Translations under genes and position numbers: made by a program
Shown: in pieces, positions 1 through 8,069 of the stretch
Numbering within the stretch: position 1 is the stretch's first letter
How the letters are laid out: every line of letters starts with the position of its first letter
Notes under the pieces: model-generated
What the model saw: only the letters and a program-made list of their open reading frames with translations
Databases searched by the model: none
What the model was told of the DNA's origin: nothing
From: Methylonatrum sp040877625
Lineage (GTDB): Bacteria > Pseudomonadota > Gammaproteobacteria > Nitrococcales > Aquisalimonadaceae
DNA: 64,000 bases
Assembly (NCBI GenBank): GCA_040877625.1
Contig: JBBDNK010000006.1
Span: 1 to 64,000, forward strand
Direction of reading: 5' to 3'

Positions 1-4
1 TGCG

Positions 5-70
5 AGCCGCGCCTTGCCCCCGGGCACGCTGCAAAGCCAGAGCACCATGGGAATAGATCAGTGTCTCCCC
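5..70. repeat. Degenerate copy of dispersed hairpin repeat (copy A)
   Basis: Bases 28-68 match the reverse complement of 50487-50527 at 37 of 41 positions, including GGGAATAGATCAG. The similarity continues leftward through CGGGCA toward base 5, where the second arm is badly decayed. No coding potential is visible here. It looks like a REP/REPIN or MITE-type element lying upstream of wecB. Confidence 0.6.
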
Positions 71-246
71 TGGCTGAAATAACCGCGCGACTGCCCTGCG
101 GTCGACTACCTTTTCAGTAGGCGGACAGTCCGGCGCATGGAAGCGACCGGGCTTGTATCACCGCTCCAATTCAACGTCTCGACAGTCGCTGCGGCCATGC
201 CGGCAGCCGGTCTTTCAGGAGAACGCTCAGGGAGGAGCAGAACCTG

Positions 247-1464
247 ATGTCGACGATGCGCGTACTCACTATTTTCGGAACGCGACCGGAGGCCATCAAG
301 ATGGCGCCGGTGCTGAAGGCGCTTGATGCCGCGGTCGGCATGGTGTCCCGGCTCTGCGTCACCGCGCAGCACCGGGGCATGCTGGACCAGGTGCTCAGCC
401 TGTTCGGCATTGAGCCGGACCATGACCTCAACGTGATGCTGCCCGGACAGGATCTCACCGATATCACCACCCTGGTGCTCAATGGCCTGCGCGACGTGAT
501 CCGCGCCGAGCGGCCGGATGTGGTGCTGGTGCACGGCGATACCACCACCACGCTGGCGGCTAGCCTCGCGGCCTATTACGAGCGGGTGCCGGTCGGCCAT
601 GTGGAGGCCGGCCTGCGCACCGGCAATATCTATTCGCCGTGGCCGGAGGAGATCAACCGCAGGGTGGCGGGGACCATCGCCAGTCATCACTTTGCGCCCA
701 CTGAAAGCTCCCGCGCCAATCTGCTCCGGGAAGGCGTGCCCGCGGAGCACATTCGGGTGACCGGCAACACGGTGATCGATGCGCTGCTGGAGGTGGTGCA
801 GCGTATCCATACCGACACGCGGCTTGCCGATACCCTGCGCGCCCGGTTTCATTTTCTGGATCCGGACCGGCGCCTGATTCTGGTCACCGGGCACCGGCGC
901 GAGAGTTTCGGCAGCGGCTTCGCGCGCATCTGCCAGGCGCTGGCCGAGCTCGCCGGTCGCGGCGATGTGCAGATCGTCTACCCCGTTCACCTCAACCCGA
1001 ACGTCAGCGGACCGGTCGAGGCGACGTTGGGGAATCACCCCCGGGTGCACCTGATCGAGCCCCAGGACTATCTGCCGTTTGTCTACCTGATGGAGCGGTC
1101 GTACCTGATCATCACTGATTCCGGCGGCGTTCAGGAGGAGGCGCCTTCGCTGGGCAAGCCGGTGCTGGTGATGCGCGAAACCACGGAGCGCCCGGAAGCG
1201 GTCGAGGCCGGCACGGTGAGGCTGGTTGGAACGGACGTCCGGGAAATCGTCTCCACGGTTCATACCCTGCTTGACGACGTGGAGGCCTACGCCGCCATGT
1301 CCAGAGCCCATAACCCTTATGGCGACGGCAACGCCGCCCGCCGCATAGCAATGGAGTTGCTGAATGACGGTACCTCGCAAGATCTGCGTGATCGGGCTTG
1401 GCTATATTGGGCTGCCCACGGCCAGCCTGCTCGCGACGAAGGGATTCGACGTTCAGGGAGTTGA
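247..1464 (+). CDS. wecB: UDP-N-acetylglucosamine 2-epimerase (non-hydrolysing)
   Basis: This enzyme converts UDP-GlcNAc to UDP-ManNAc, the first step toward UDP-ManNAcA. The family motifs are present in order: FGTRPEAIKMAPV near the N-terminus, HVEAGLRTG, VTGHRRESFG and TDSGGVQEEAPSLG. The ATG at 247 follows GGGAGGAG; a second in-frame ATG lies three codons on. At 405 residues it is about 30 longer than E. coli WecB. The extra tail, after ARRIAMELLND, lies entirely within the 101-nt overlap with wecC and does not look conserved, so it may simply be read-through to the next available stop. Product identity is secure; the function of the tail is doubtful. Confidence 0.95.
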   Translation: MSTMRVLTIFGTRPEAIKMAPVLKALDAAVGMVSRLCVTAQHRGMLDQVLSLFGIEPDHDLNVMLPGQDLTDITTLVLNGLRDVIRAERPDVVLVHGDTTTTLAASLAAYYERVPVGHVEAGLRTGNIYSPWPEEINRRVAGTIASHHFAPTESSRANLLREGVPAEHIRVTGNTVIDALLEVVQRIHTDTRLADTLRARFHFLDPDRRLILVTGHRRESFGSGFARICQALAELAGRGDVQIVYPVHLNPNVSGPVEATLGNHPRVHLIEPQDYLPFVYLMERSYLIITDSGGVQEEAPSLGKPVLVMRETTERPEAVEAGTVRLVGTDVREIVSTVHTLLDDVEAYAAMSRAHNPYGDGNAARRIAMELLNDGTSQDLRDRAWLYWAAHGQPARDEGIRRSGS

Positions 1465-2635
1465 CATCAATCCACGGGTGGTAGAGACCATCGCCTCTGG
1501 CGGTATCCATATCGCCGAGCCGGAGCTGGATGTACTGGTGAAATCCGCCGTGCAAAGCGGGCGGCTGCGCGTCAGCACCAGCGTGGAGCCGGCGGACATT
1601 TTCATTCTGGCCGTGCCGACGCCGTTCCGGGAGGGTTTCAGGCCGGATCTCAGCTACGTCGAGGCGGCCACCCGCAACCTTGCGCCGCAGCTCGCCGTGG
1701 GCAATCTGGTGATTCTGGAGTCCACCAGCCCCGTCGGGACCACCGAGCATGTGGCGCAATGGCTTGGTGAGGAGCGGCCTGATCTGCAACTGCCGCATGC
1801 CAGTTCCTATGCCGCCACCGACAGCCGCGCGGACATTCGGGTGGCGCACTGTCCGGAGCGCGTGCTGCCGGGGCAGATTCTGCGCGAACTGGTCGGTAAC
1901 GACCGCATTGTCGGCGGTGTTGACGAGGCATCGACCGAGGCTGCCGCCGAGTTCTACCACCAATTCGTCTCCGGCGAGGTGCTGACCACCAACAGCCGCA
2001 CCGCGGAGCTGACCAAACTGACCGAAAACACCTTCCGGGACGTCAATATCGCGCTGGCCAATGAGCTTTCGCTGATCTGCGACCGGCTTGATGTGGATGT
2101 ATGGGAGCTGATTGATCTGGCCAATCATCATCCGCGCGTCAGTATCCTGCGGCCCGGCCCTGGTGTTGGCGGTCACTGCATCGCCGTGGATCCCTGGTTC
2201 ATCGTGGACTCGGCGCCGGAACAGGCACACCTTATCCGCGTTGCGCGCGAGCGCAACGATGCCAAGCCCGGCTTTGTGATGCAACGTACCGCGAGCCGCG
2301 CCGCGCGCATCAAGGATCCGGTGATCGCCTGTCTGGGTCTCGCCTACAAGGCGGATATCGACGATCTGCGGGAGAGCCCCGCACTGCAGATCACCAGACG
2401 GCTGGCCGAGGAGCGCATCGGTCGGATTCTGGCGGTGGAGCCGAACATCGCCAGGGCACCCGTGTGCCTGGATGAACTGGACGTACGTCTGACCCGCATC
2501 GAGGAAGCCCTGCGACAGGCGGACATTATCGTGGCACTGGTGGCGCACCGAGAGTTTCGCCGCATCCCGTCCAACCGCCTGCAGGAGAAGATCCTGGTCA
2601 ATGTCTGCGGTTTGTGGCGCGAGGGGCGTTTGTAG
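1364..2635 (+). CDS. wecC: UDP-N-acetyl-D-mannosamine dehydrogenase
   Basis: This enzyme oxidises UDP-ManNAc to UDP-ManNAcA with NAD+, supplying the uronic acid for a polysaccharide. The N-terminal Rossmann motif GLGYIGLPTASLLA, the ESTSPVGTTE segment and the GPGVGGHCIAVDPW catalytic loop (Cys near residue 272) are all present. The C-terminal nucleotide-sugar domain is complete, and 423 residues is normal for the family. The start at 1364 lies inside the wecB reading frame, so translation is probably coupled. It is cotranscribed with wecB and followed after 9 bases by a VanZ-like gene. Confidence 0.95.
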   Translation: MTVPRKICVIGLGYIGLPTASLLATKGFDVQGVDINPRVVETIASGGIHIAEPELDVLVKSAVQSGRLRVSTSVEPADIFILAVPTPFREGFRPDLSYVEAATRNLAPQLAVGNLVILESTSPVGTTEHVAQWLGEERPDLQLPHASSYAATDSRADIRVAHCPERVLPGQILRELVGNDRIVGGVDEASTEAAAEFYHQFVSGEVLTTNSRTAELTKLTENTFRDVNIALANELSLICDRLDVDVWELIDLANHHPRVSILRPGPGVGGHCIAVDPWFIVDSAPEQAHLIRVARERNDAKPGFVMQRTASRAARIKDPVIACLGLAYKADIDDLRESPALQITRRLAEERIGRILAVEPNIARAPVCLDELDVRLTRIEEALRQADIIVALVAHREFRRIPSNRLQEKILVNVCGLWREGRL

Positions 2636-2644
2636 AGGTGTCTT

Positions 2645-3046
2645 GTGAGAACCGTAATCGCGGTCGCATGGGCCGGTGTTCTGGCCGCCATCCTGATTCT
2701 GAGCTTTGCGCAGATCCCGTCGGAGCGGCTTCCCGAAAGCGTGCGCTGGGGCTTCGGTCTGGGTCATGTGCCGGCGTACGGGGTGCTGGCGGCGCTCACC
2801 CTGCGGCTACTGATGCTGTTCCGGCGCTCCATGCGCTACCGGTCGGCCGTGCTGGCCACGGTTGTTGCCACCATGGCCGTGGGCGGCCTGGTGGAGCTGC
2901 TGCAACCCGCTGTCGGTCGCACCAGTGATTGGGCGGATATCGCCATGAACGCCTTTGGCATGACCGTGGCCCTGGTGTGCATGGCGGTTGTTCGCGGCCG
3001 CCGGGCGATGCGCCGGTCGGTCAGTCAGTTGCCTGCTTCCGAGTAA
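2645..3046 (+). CDS. VanZ-like membrane protein
   Basis: This is a 133-residue protein with about four hydrophobic helices. It carries the VanZ-family pattern: an N-terminal helix ending near SFAQIP, GLGHVPAYGVLAA, then GGLVELLQP and RTSDWADIAMNAFG. The start is a GTG after AGAGGTG, 9 bases behind wecC. VanZ-like proteins of this type occur often beside polysaccharide genes, but their role is not established. The last 26 bases overlap the 3' end of the convergent WecG-like gene. Confidence 0.8.
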   Translation: MRTVIAVAWAGVLAAILILSFAQIPSERLPESVRWGFGLGHVPAYGVLAALTLRLLMLFRRSMRYRSAVLATVVATMAVGGLVELLQPAVGRTSDWADIAMNAFGMTVALVCMAVVRGRRAMRRSVSQLPASE

Positions 3047-3791
3047 CGGCCTGCCGCAGTACCTGTGCGACGAACCACGGCAGCGCGAGCTGGCGGTTGG
3101 CGCGCCGCGGCTGCGTGATCAGCCGGTACAGCCATTCCAGGTTGAGGCGTTGCAGCAGCGGCGGTGCGCGTCGGGGGTATCCGCAGAGCGCATCGAAGGT
3201 GCCGCCTACGCCCTGGCAGACCGCCACGCTTAGCCGATCCCGGTGCCGTTCCATCCAGTACTCCTGTCGCGGGCTGCCCAGCCCCACGAACAGCACGTCG
3301 GCGCCGGAGTCGTTGACGGAGTCGATCAGCCCGTCCATCCGCCGCTCGGGCAGGTAGCCGTGCTGGGTGCCGACCACCTTCAGCCCGGGAAAGCGCGCCT
3401 GCAGCCGCAGTGCGGCATGCGCGGCGATCTCCGGCTTCGCCCCGTAGAGAAAGACGCGGTAACCCTCGGGCGAGGCCATGCGGCAGATCTCGGTCATCAG
3501 GTCCGACCCGGCAACGCGCTGCATCCGCCCCTGGCGCAGGAGGCGGGCGGCGAGCACGATGCCGATGCCGTCCGGAACAACCAGGCTGGCATTGTGCAGG
3601 GCGCGCAGCAGGCGCTCGTCCTGCTGCGCGGCAATCACTTTCTCCGGGTTCGCGGCCAGAATCACGTGGGTCTTGTTACCGGCAAGCAGCGCGCGGACGT
3701 TGTGCAGTGCGGCGTGCATGTCGACCGTGTCGACCGGAACTCCCAGGATTTCTATGCGTCTCGGTCTCGGTGTGAATGGTCTGTCATCCAT
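3021..3791 (-). CDS. WecG/TagA/CpsF family glycosyltransferase
   Basis: This 256-residue GT26 enzyme probably transfers ManNAc or ManNAcA from the UDP-sugar to lipid-linked GlcNAc on the cytoplasmic face. Family marks are ILGVPVDTVD, ANPEKVIAAQ, VVPDGIGIVLAARLL, LYGAKPEI, and FVGLGSPRQEYWM followed by GVGGTFDALCG. The ATG at 3791 follows GAGGA. It overlaps the end of the lyase gene by 40 bases, indicating an operon with the lyase and the WecA-like gene. Because wecB and wecC lie next to it, ManNAcA is the likelier donor sugar. WecG and TagA cannot be separated from sequence alone. Confidence 0.88.
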   Translation of the reverse strand: MDDRPFTPRPRRIEILGVPVDTVDMHAALHNVRALLAGNKTHVILAANPEKVIAAQQDERLLRALHNASLVVPDGIGIVLAARLLRQGRMQRVAGSDLMTEICRMASPEGYRVFLYGAKPEIAAHAALRLQARFPGLKVVGTQHGYLPERRMDGLIDSVNDSGADVLFVGLGSPRQEYWMERHRDRLSVAVCQGVGGTFDALCGYPRRAPPLLQRLNLEWLYRLITQPRRANRQLALPWFVAQVLRQAVTRKQATD

Positions 3792-5662
3792 GTCAGAGCA
3801 TCCTCTATCGCATCGTCCAATCGACTGCTTCCGGGCAGCCGGATCAGGGTGGTGTAGGTATGTGGCAGCGGTCCGTCATGCAACAGACTGACGGTGGTGA
3901 TGGGCTCGACCACACCGTACGCGGGAGACCGCCAGCCGGTGAGCGGGTCGCTCTCCCCGCCGTGTGTGGAGATCGTTCCCCCCGCGCAGTGAAACTCCAG
4001 TGTTTCACCGGCCGCCTGCAGTTCGAATATGCCCTCGGCGCGCCAGATCGGCTGCTTGCCGAGATGCCAGTTCAGCTCCAGCCGGTGGCGGCCGTCGCCG
4101 ATCAGCATGTCGTGGATGAGCAGCCACTGACCGGACAGCCAGGCTATGCCCCGCGCGTGGCAAACGCCCTTGTGGCGATAGCCGTCGTGCTCCGCTATCA
4201 GTCGGCCACGCGCGGCGCCCTGGATTTCCCAGGCAAGCACACGGGTACGGAACGGTCTCGACCATAGAAAGCACGCTTCCTGCCGGGCCTGATCTTCGTC
4301 ATCGACGGTGACGGTGTTGTGGGCCCGTGTGCCGCGGAAGTATCTGCGCCATTGCTGATCGCCGGTATAGGTATAGGTGCCGGTGTCCACCAGCACGTCG
4401 TCGTTGCCGGCGCTCAGCAGCACGGCGAGGGCATCGGCGTGTCCGTGGCCGCAGGATGGCGGCATGCCAAGCGGGCCGTGGTCGAACGTCAGCCTGAGCG
4501 TCGGCCTGGACCCAATGCGTGCCACGGTGTAACCGGCATGGTCGAAGATGCAGGCATCCGGCATCGCGGTGTTTGTACAGGCAGGCAGCAGCAGATACCG
4601 TGACAGGGCGTGGCCGTCATCGCTATCGCCGATCGCCGCCAGCCGCCCCTCGGCCAGGCCCATGACGGCGAGGAAGGCATTGCCCCTGGCAAGCGCGTCG
4701 GTGATGGCCGGCGGAACGCCCCGGCCGTGGTGGTTCAGCAGTACCCGTACCAGCGCCAGCAGCTGCAGATTGAAGCGGTGATAGTGGAGGGCCTGCTCGG
4801 CCCCGCCGCCATCGGGCAATATCTGATGCTCGGCAACACCGGTGAGGATGGACAGCCCGGTGGACAGCCACCGCTGCGCGCCCCGGAGTTCCGGAAACAG
4901 CAGCCCCGCGTACACCAGCCCCGCGGCCTCGGCGGTGGTGTGGTTGCCGGTCGAGGAGTGCAGTGACAGCCGTCGTGCGATCAGCGGCGCATGGGACTCC
5001 ACGATCGTCTCCAGTGCGCGCCATGGCGCGGCGTCCGGGATGCGGTCCCGGATCATGTCCAGGGCATGGCAGACAGCGAGCAGGCGCAGCGCGCATTCCA
5101 TGGCGGAGATGTAATGGGCGCCGATCATCGGCGGGTTGTCCGCCACCCAGGAGGTCAGCTGCGCGTTGATCATCGCCACGCTCCGCGCGCGCTGGTCGGG
5201 CGTGCCGGTGCGTGCGATCCAGGCCAGTTCGACAAGATGCTGCAGTCTTGCCGGCTCCCATAACTGCCGGACATCGCCGAACGGATTGCCCTGGCGGTAG
5301 GCAATGCCGGCAAAGAACTGCCGCGGCCAGGTCCGGCCGGAATCCGGGGCGCGATGCCAGATACCGGGTGCCGGCCGCCACTGCCAGTCCCGGCCGAACG
5401 TCGGTACCTGTCCGCGTAACAGGGCCGGCGCCGCTTCGCGAAGCGCGGCGGCATCGAAGTTCAGGGCCGGCAACTGCCGTTGCCGTGCCGTGCAGAAGCC
5501 GAACCGTGTGCGGGTCGGTGCGGGCAGGCTCGCGAGCGGCCGTGCGCCCATGCGGTAGCGGGCCAGCAGCAGTGCCAGGGCGGTCTGCTGACCGAGTCGA
5601 TGAAGAATCTCGCGTCCACTCATGACGCGTAGCCGTTTCAGATACCAGGCCAGTTGCACCAC
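3752..5662 (-). CDS. Heparinase II/III family protein (putative polysaccharide lyase)
   Basis: About 636 residues. The N-terminal half is an alpha-helical toroid domain; it begins with the WYLKRLRVMSGREILHRLGQ pattern typical of lyases beside polysaccharide genes. The C-terminal beta domain has GHGHAD, DTGTYTY, and YFRGTRAHNTVTVDD. Such enzymes cleave uronic-acid-containing polymers by beta-elimination. No signal peptide is visible, which leaves open whether it acts inside the cell or reaches the periplasm another way. GTG at 5662 is preferred because GGAG lies 7 bases upstream; a GTG at 5692 would overlap the WecA-like gene by 17 bases. It overlaps the WecG-like gene downstream. Confidence 0.85.
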   Translation of the reverse strand: MVQLAWYLKRLRVMSGREILHRLGQQTALALLLARYRMGARPLASLPAPTRTRFGFCTARQRQLPALNFDAAALREAAPALLRGQVPTFGRDWQWRPAPGIWHRAPDSGRTWPRQFFAGIAYRQGNPFGDVRQLWEPARLQHLVELAWIARTGTPDQRARSVAMINAQLTSWVADNPPMIGAHYISAMECALRLLAVCHALDMIRDRIPDAAPWRALETIVESHAPLIARRLSLHSSTGNHTTAEAAGLVYAGLLFPELRGAQRWLSTGLSILTGVAEHQILPDGGGAEQALHYHRFNLQLLALVRVLLNHHGRGVPPAITDALARGNAFLAVMGLAEGRLAAIGDSDDGHALSRYLLLPACTNTAMPDACIFDHAGYTVARIGSRPTLRLTFDHGPLGMPPSCGHGHADALAVLLSAGNDDVLVDTGTYTYTGDQQWRRYFRGTRAHNTVTVDDEDQARQEACFLWSRPFRTRVLAWEIQGAARGRLIAEHDGYRHKGVCHARGIAWLSGQWLLIHDMLIGDGRHRLELNWHLGKQPIWRAEGIFELQAAGETLEFHCAGGTISTHGGESDPLTGWRSPAYGVVEPITTVSLLHDGPLPHTYTTLIRLPGSSRLDDAIEDALTWMTDHSHRDRDA

Positions 5663-5675
5663 CCGCAGTCTCCGC

Positions 5676-7307
5676 TCAGAAAAACAGTCCACGTACCAGC
5701 AGGATGGCCGCTGCCACGGCGGTCGCCGGCAGCAGCCAGTTCTTCCGCTCGCGCCGTTCGACCATGATGATTTCGCAGCCGTACAGAACCACCGGCAGAT
5801 ACAGCAGGAACCAGGTATTGAAGAAGGCCGGTGCGCTGTACAGGGCGAGAAAGGTCAGGACGGCAATCATCGCCATCAGGTAATCCATCGCGGTGGTTTG
5901 GAATTCCTGCGTGCGCCGCATGGGCGAGAATCGAAGGGTCGTCCACGCCACGATCGCCACGGCGCAAACACCGCCGATCTCGGTTGCCCTGGAAACGGTG
6001 CTGATGAACGGCCTCTGATCCGTGTACAGATAAAGTACCGCCGCGGCCACCATGAACACCTGTATGCGTGTGATGATTGATGGCGGCGCCTTGCGCGTGA
6101 CCAGCCTGACCGCCAGTGTCGGCAGCACCAGCGCCCCGAGTATGCCGAAATCCCGTGGTACCGAAGTCGCCAGCGCGGCGCAGACAAGCAGGATTAGCGG
6201 TACCAGAGTTTCCAGTACGACGCGCGGCGCAAGCACCAGAATGGGCCTCACGGGCGGGGTGCGCTCACCGGTCGGCGCCTTGCTGGAAATGGGCGAACGG
6301 CGCTTGCGTAAAGAACCCTCGGCAAGAAACAGGAAGCCGTAGATGATGGCCAGATGCAGCGCGTAGACCAGCAGGATTTTCCAGTCCGCCGACTGCGCCA
6401 GCGCAACCGCGAAGTACACGAAAGACGCCTGAATGACGTAGATCAGGATGACCGAGTGGTTATGCGACAATCCCAGATTCAACAGCCGGTGGTGTATGTG
6501 CGTCTTGTCGGCCGTGAAGCAATGCTCCCCTCGCAGCAGGCGCCGGCTGGCAACCACGGTCAGATCCGCCAGCGGCAGGCCGATCAGCAGTAGCAGTACC
6601 CAGGGGCTGAGCCCGGCGGTTACCGGCTGTACCAGCGCCAAGCCCAGAAAACCCACGGCAAAGCCGAGAAACTGGCTGCCGGCATCGCCCATGAAGATGG
6701 CGGCGGGGTAGGTGTTGTATCGCAGGAAGCCGGCCAGGCCGCCGAGCGAGGCGGCGGTGATGAGCAGCAGCTCGGTACTTTCGGCCATGTAGGACAGGTA
6801 CAGCACGCCGGCCAGGCTGAGCAGCGTGACACCGCCGGCCAGGCCGTCAAGGCCGTCCGATGTGTTGGTGGCGTTGATGCAGGCGGCCAGGCCGATGCCG
6901 GTCACCGTCATCGCCAGCGCCGGCGGCAGCTGGAGCCCGTCCAGCAGCGGCAGCGCGTCCACCGACAGCCCCGCATGGACCACGACCGGTACCGCGGCGG
7001 CGGCCTGCAGCAACAGCTTGGTCGATGCCGGAAGGTCCAGGCTGTCGTCCGCCGCACCGCCGAGCAGAAGAATGAGCGCGCCGATGATGAACGCGACCGC
7101 GGTCGGCCCGATCGGCATCCACAGCACAATTGCCGCCAGCGCGCCGAGCGTTATCCCCCAGCCGCCCACGCGGGGGACGGGGTGCAGGTGTATTTTCCGT
7201 GCGTTCGGCTGGTCCAGCAGTTGCAGGCGCGGCGCAAGGCGGATCATCACCGGCGTGATGAGCAGGCTGACCGCGAGCGCCGTGATGGTTGCTAACAGAG
7301 AATCCAC
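5676..7307 (-). CDS. WecA/MraY-type undecaprenyl-phosphate sugar-1-phosphate transferase with long C-terminal extension
   Basis: This polytopic enzyme should load a HexNAc-1-phosphate, probably GlcNAc, onto undecaprenyl phosphate to start polymer synthesis. Motifs are HPVPRVGGWG, GGAADDSLDLPA (acidic pair), NATNTSDGLDGLAGG, FMGDAGSQFLG and the loop HIHHRLLNLG. The WecA core ends near residue 340. About 200 further residues add several hydrophobic helices with no motif I recognise. At 543 residues it is clearly longer than WecA (about 370). It heads the minus-strand operon with the lyase and WecG-like genes and diverges from the EPS export operon. Confidence 0.88.
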   Translation of the reverse strand: MDSLLATITALAVSLLITPVMIRLAPRLQLLDQPNARKIHLHPVPRVGGWGITLGALAAIVLWMPIGPTAVAFIIGALILLLGGAADDSLDLPASTKLLLQAAAAVPVVVHAGLSVDALPLLDGLQLPPALAMTVTGIGLAACINATNTSDGLDGLAGGVTLLSLAGVLYLSYMAESTELLLITAASLGGLAGFLRYNTYPAAIFMGDAGSQFLGFAVGFLGLALVQPVTAGLSPWVLLLLIGLPLADLTVVASRRLLRGEHCFTADKTHIHHRLLNLGLSHNHSVILIYVIQASFVYFAVALAQSADWKILLVYALHLAIIYGFLFLAEGSLRKRRSPISSKAPTGERTPPVRPILVLAPRVVLETLVPLILLVCAALATSVPRDFGILGALVLPTLAVRLVTRKAPPSIITRIQVFMVAAAVLYLYTDQRPFISTVSRATEIGGVCAVAIVAWTTLRFSPMRRTQEFQTTAMDYLMAMIAVLTFLALYSAPAFFNTWFLLYLPVVLYGCEIIMVERRERKNWLLPATAVAAAILLVRGLFF

Positions 7308-7350
7308 GTTGGTCTCGACCCCGCTCGACGTCCGTGCAGATCCCTCCCGG

Positions 7351-7372
7351 GTTGACGCAGGTGATAGTCAAC
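7351..7372. promoter_or_regulatory. Inverted repeat GTTGAC-N10-GTCAAC
   Basis: Perfect 6-base arms at 7351-7356 and 7367-7372, about 45-65 bases upstream of the WecA-like start codon. The position suits an operator for the minus-strand operon. Function is inferred from symmetry only. Confidence 0.35.
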
Positions 7373-7426
7373 AGGCCAGGTCAGGGTTCCACATCCTGTG
7401 GATGGCAATCCTTTGCCGCGGTACCC

Positions 7427-7491
7427 GGACAGTGTCCCGCGTCCACTGGAATCCCGGGAAACTGTCCAGATTCCGAGTATAGACAGGTGTC
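7427..7491. promoter_or_regulatory. Array of GACA/TGTC dyads upstream of EPS operon
   Basis: GGACAGTGTCC (7427-7437) and GACAGGTGTC (7482-7491) are short palindromes with the same GACA/TGTC half-sites. Another TGTCC lies at 7463. They sit roughly 30-100 bases upstream of the putative promoter, where an activator would bind. No regulator can be named. Confidence 0.35.
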
Positions 7492-7519
7492 CGGTCCCGT
7501 GACTTTCAGGATGTCTCCC

Positions 7520-7547
7520 TAGGCAAAATCCAACCTTCACCTAATAT
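7520..7547 (+). promoter_or_regulatory. Weak sigma70-like promoter for EPS operon
   Basis: TAGGCA (7520-7525), a 16-base spacer and TAATAT (7542-7547) give four of six matches to each consensus box. The start would lie about 100 bases before the first gene. The weak boxes suggest dependence on an activator. A sigma54 promoter was sought and not found. Confidence 0.3.
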
Positions 7548-7654
7548 ACGAAGGGAAGACCCATGCGGGAGCTGCCCGCCGGCAGCCCAGGGGCATGGTT
7601 TCTTCAGGCAAACTCGCTGGAACAATCTCGAACTCGACACAGGGAGGTGTCGTC

Positions 7655-8020
7655 ATGGTTTTCGTGCGTCTGTTTCTTGTTGTGCTGGCAACCCTGCATA
7701 TCGGCCCCGTACTGGGGGCGCCCTGCGAGCAGGATTCCACGTGGTGGCCCTGTGCGGCCACCGAAATCATCAGTTCTTCCGCCGCCTTGCAAATACCGCC
7801 GTCAACCGAACTCGCCGTGCCCCCAGGCATGCTGACGGCCATGCCGTTGTTGCCGCGAACCGGTGCCGCGTCGGCGGCTGAACAGCCGCCGCGGGATTTG
7901 CAATCCGTGTCGGGTGAGCGGGTGCCCGCGCCGGGCATGCCCGGCGCAATCATTGCCCTGATCTTCGGTGCCTTCGGGCTGCTTGTCGTGTCGCGCCGGG
8001 CCGGGGTACGGAAAGTTTGA
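7655..8020 (+). CDS. Small secreted protein with PEP-CTERM-like C-terminal tail
   Basis: This 121-residue protein starts at the ATG at 7655, 7 bases after GGGAGGTG. It has a signal peptide (VFVRLFLVVLATLHIGPVLGA) and a short Cys-containing (PCEQDSTWWPC), proline- and serine-rich middle. The C-terminus has three parts: VPAPG, a hydrophobic helix (GAIIALIFGAFGLLVV) and a basic cluster (SRRAGVRK). That layout matches exosortase sorting tails, where the usual motif is VPEP. It is the first gene of the EPS operon, 49 bases before the exporter. I do not recognise the family; the sorting-signal reading is inference and no exosortase is in the window. Confidence 0.7.
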   Translation: MVFVRLFLVVLATLHIGPVLGAPCEQDSTWWPCAATEIISSSAALQIPPSTELAVPPGMLTAMPLLPRTGAASAAEQPPRDLQSVSGERVPAPGMPGAIIALIFGAFGLLVVSRRAGVRKV

Positions 8021-8069
8021 ATAAACGCCATGCCGATGGCTGGCCGATGACTGACCACGGAGGTCGAAG

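Larger units (their letters stand above)
7308..7654. other. Divergent intergenic control region
   Basis: These 347 bases separate the WecA-like operon (minus) from the 21-kb EPS operon (plus). They contain several short dyads, listed separately, and a weak sigma70-like promoter near 7520-7547. I see no gene in the region: reading frames that begin here and run into the downstream gene lack a ribosome-binding site. Confidence 0.6.

Noticed and set aside
106..2767. Long minus-strand reading frames opposite wecB and wecC
   Set aside because: They mirror well-supported genes, have no recognisable domains and are rich in Arg, Gln, His and Gly as expected for antisense frames in GC-rich DNA.
7403..7417. 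TGGCAATCCTTTGCC as a sigma54 promoter
   Set aside because: The GG-to-GC spacing is 9 rather than the required 10 bases.
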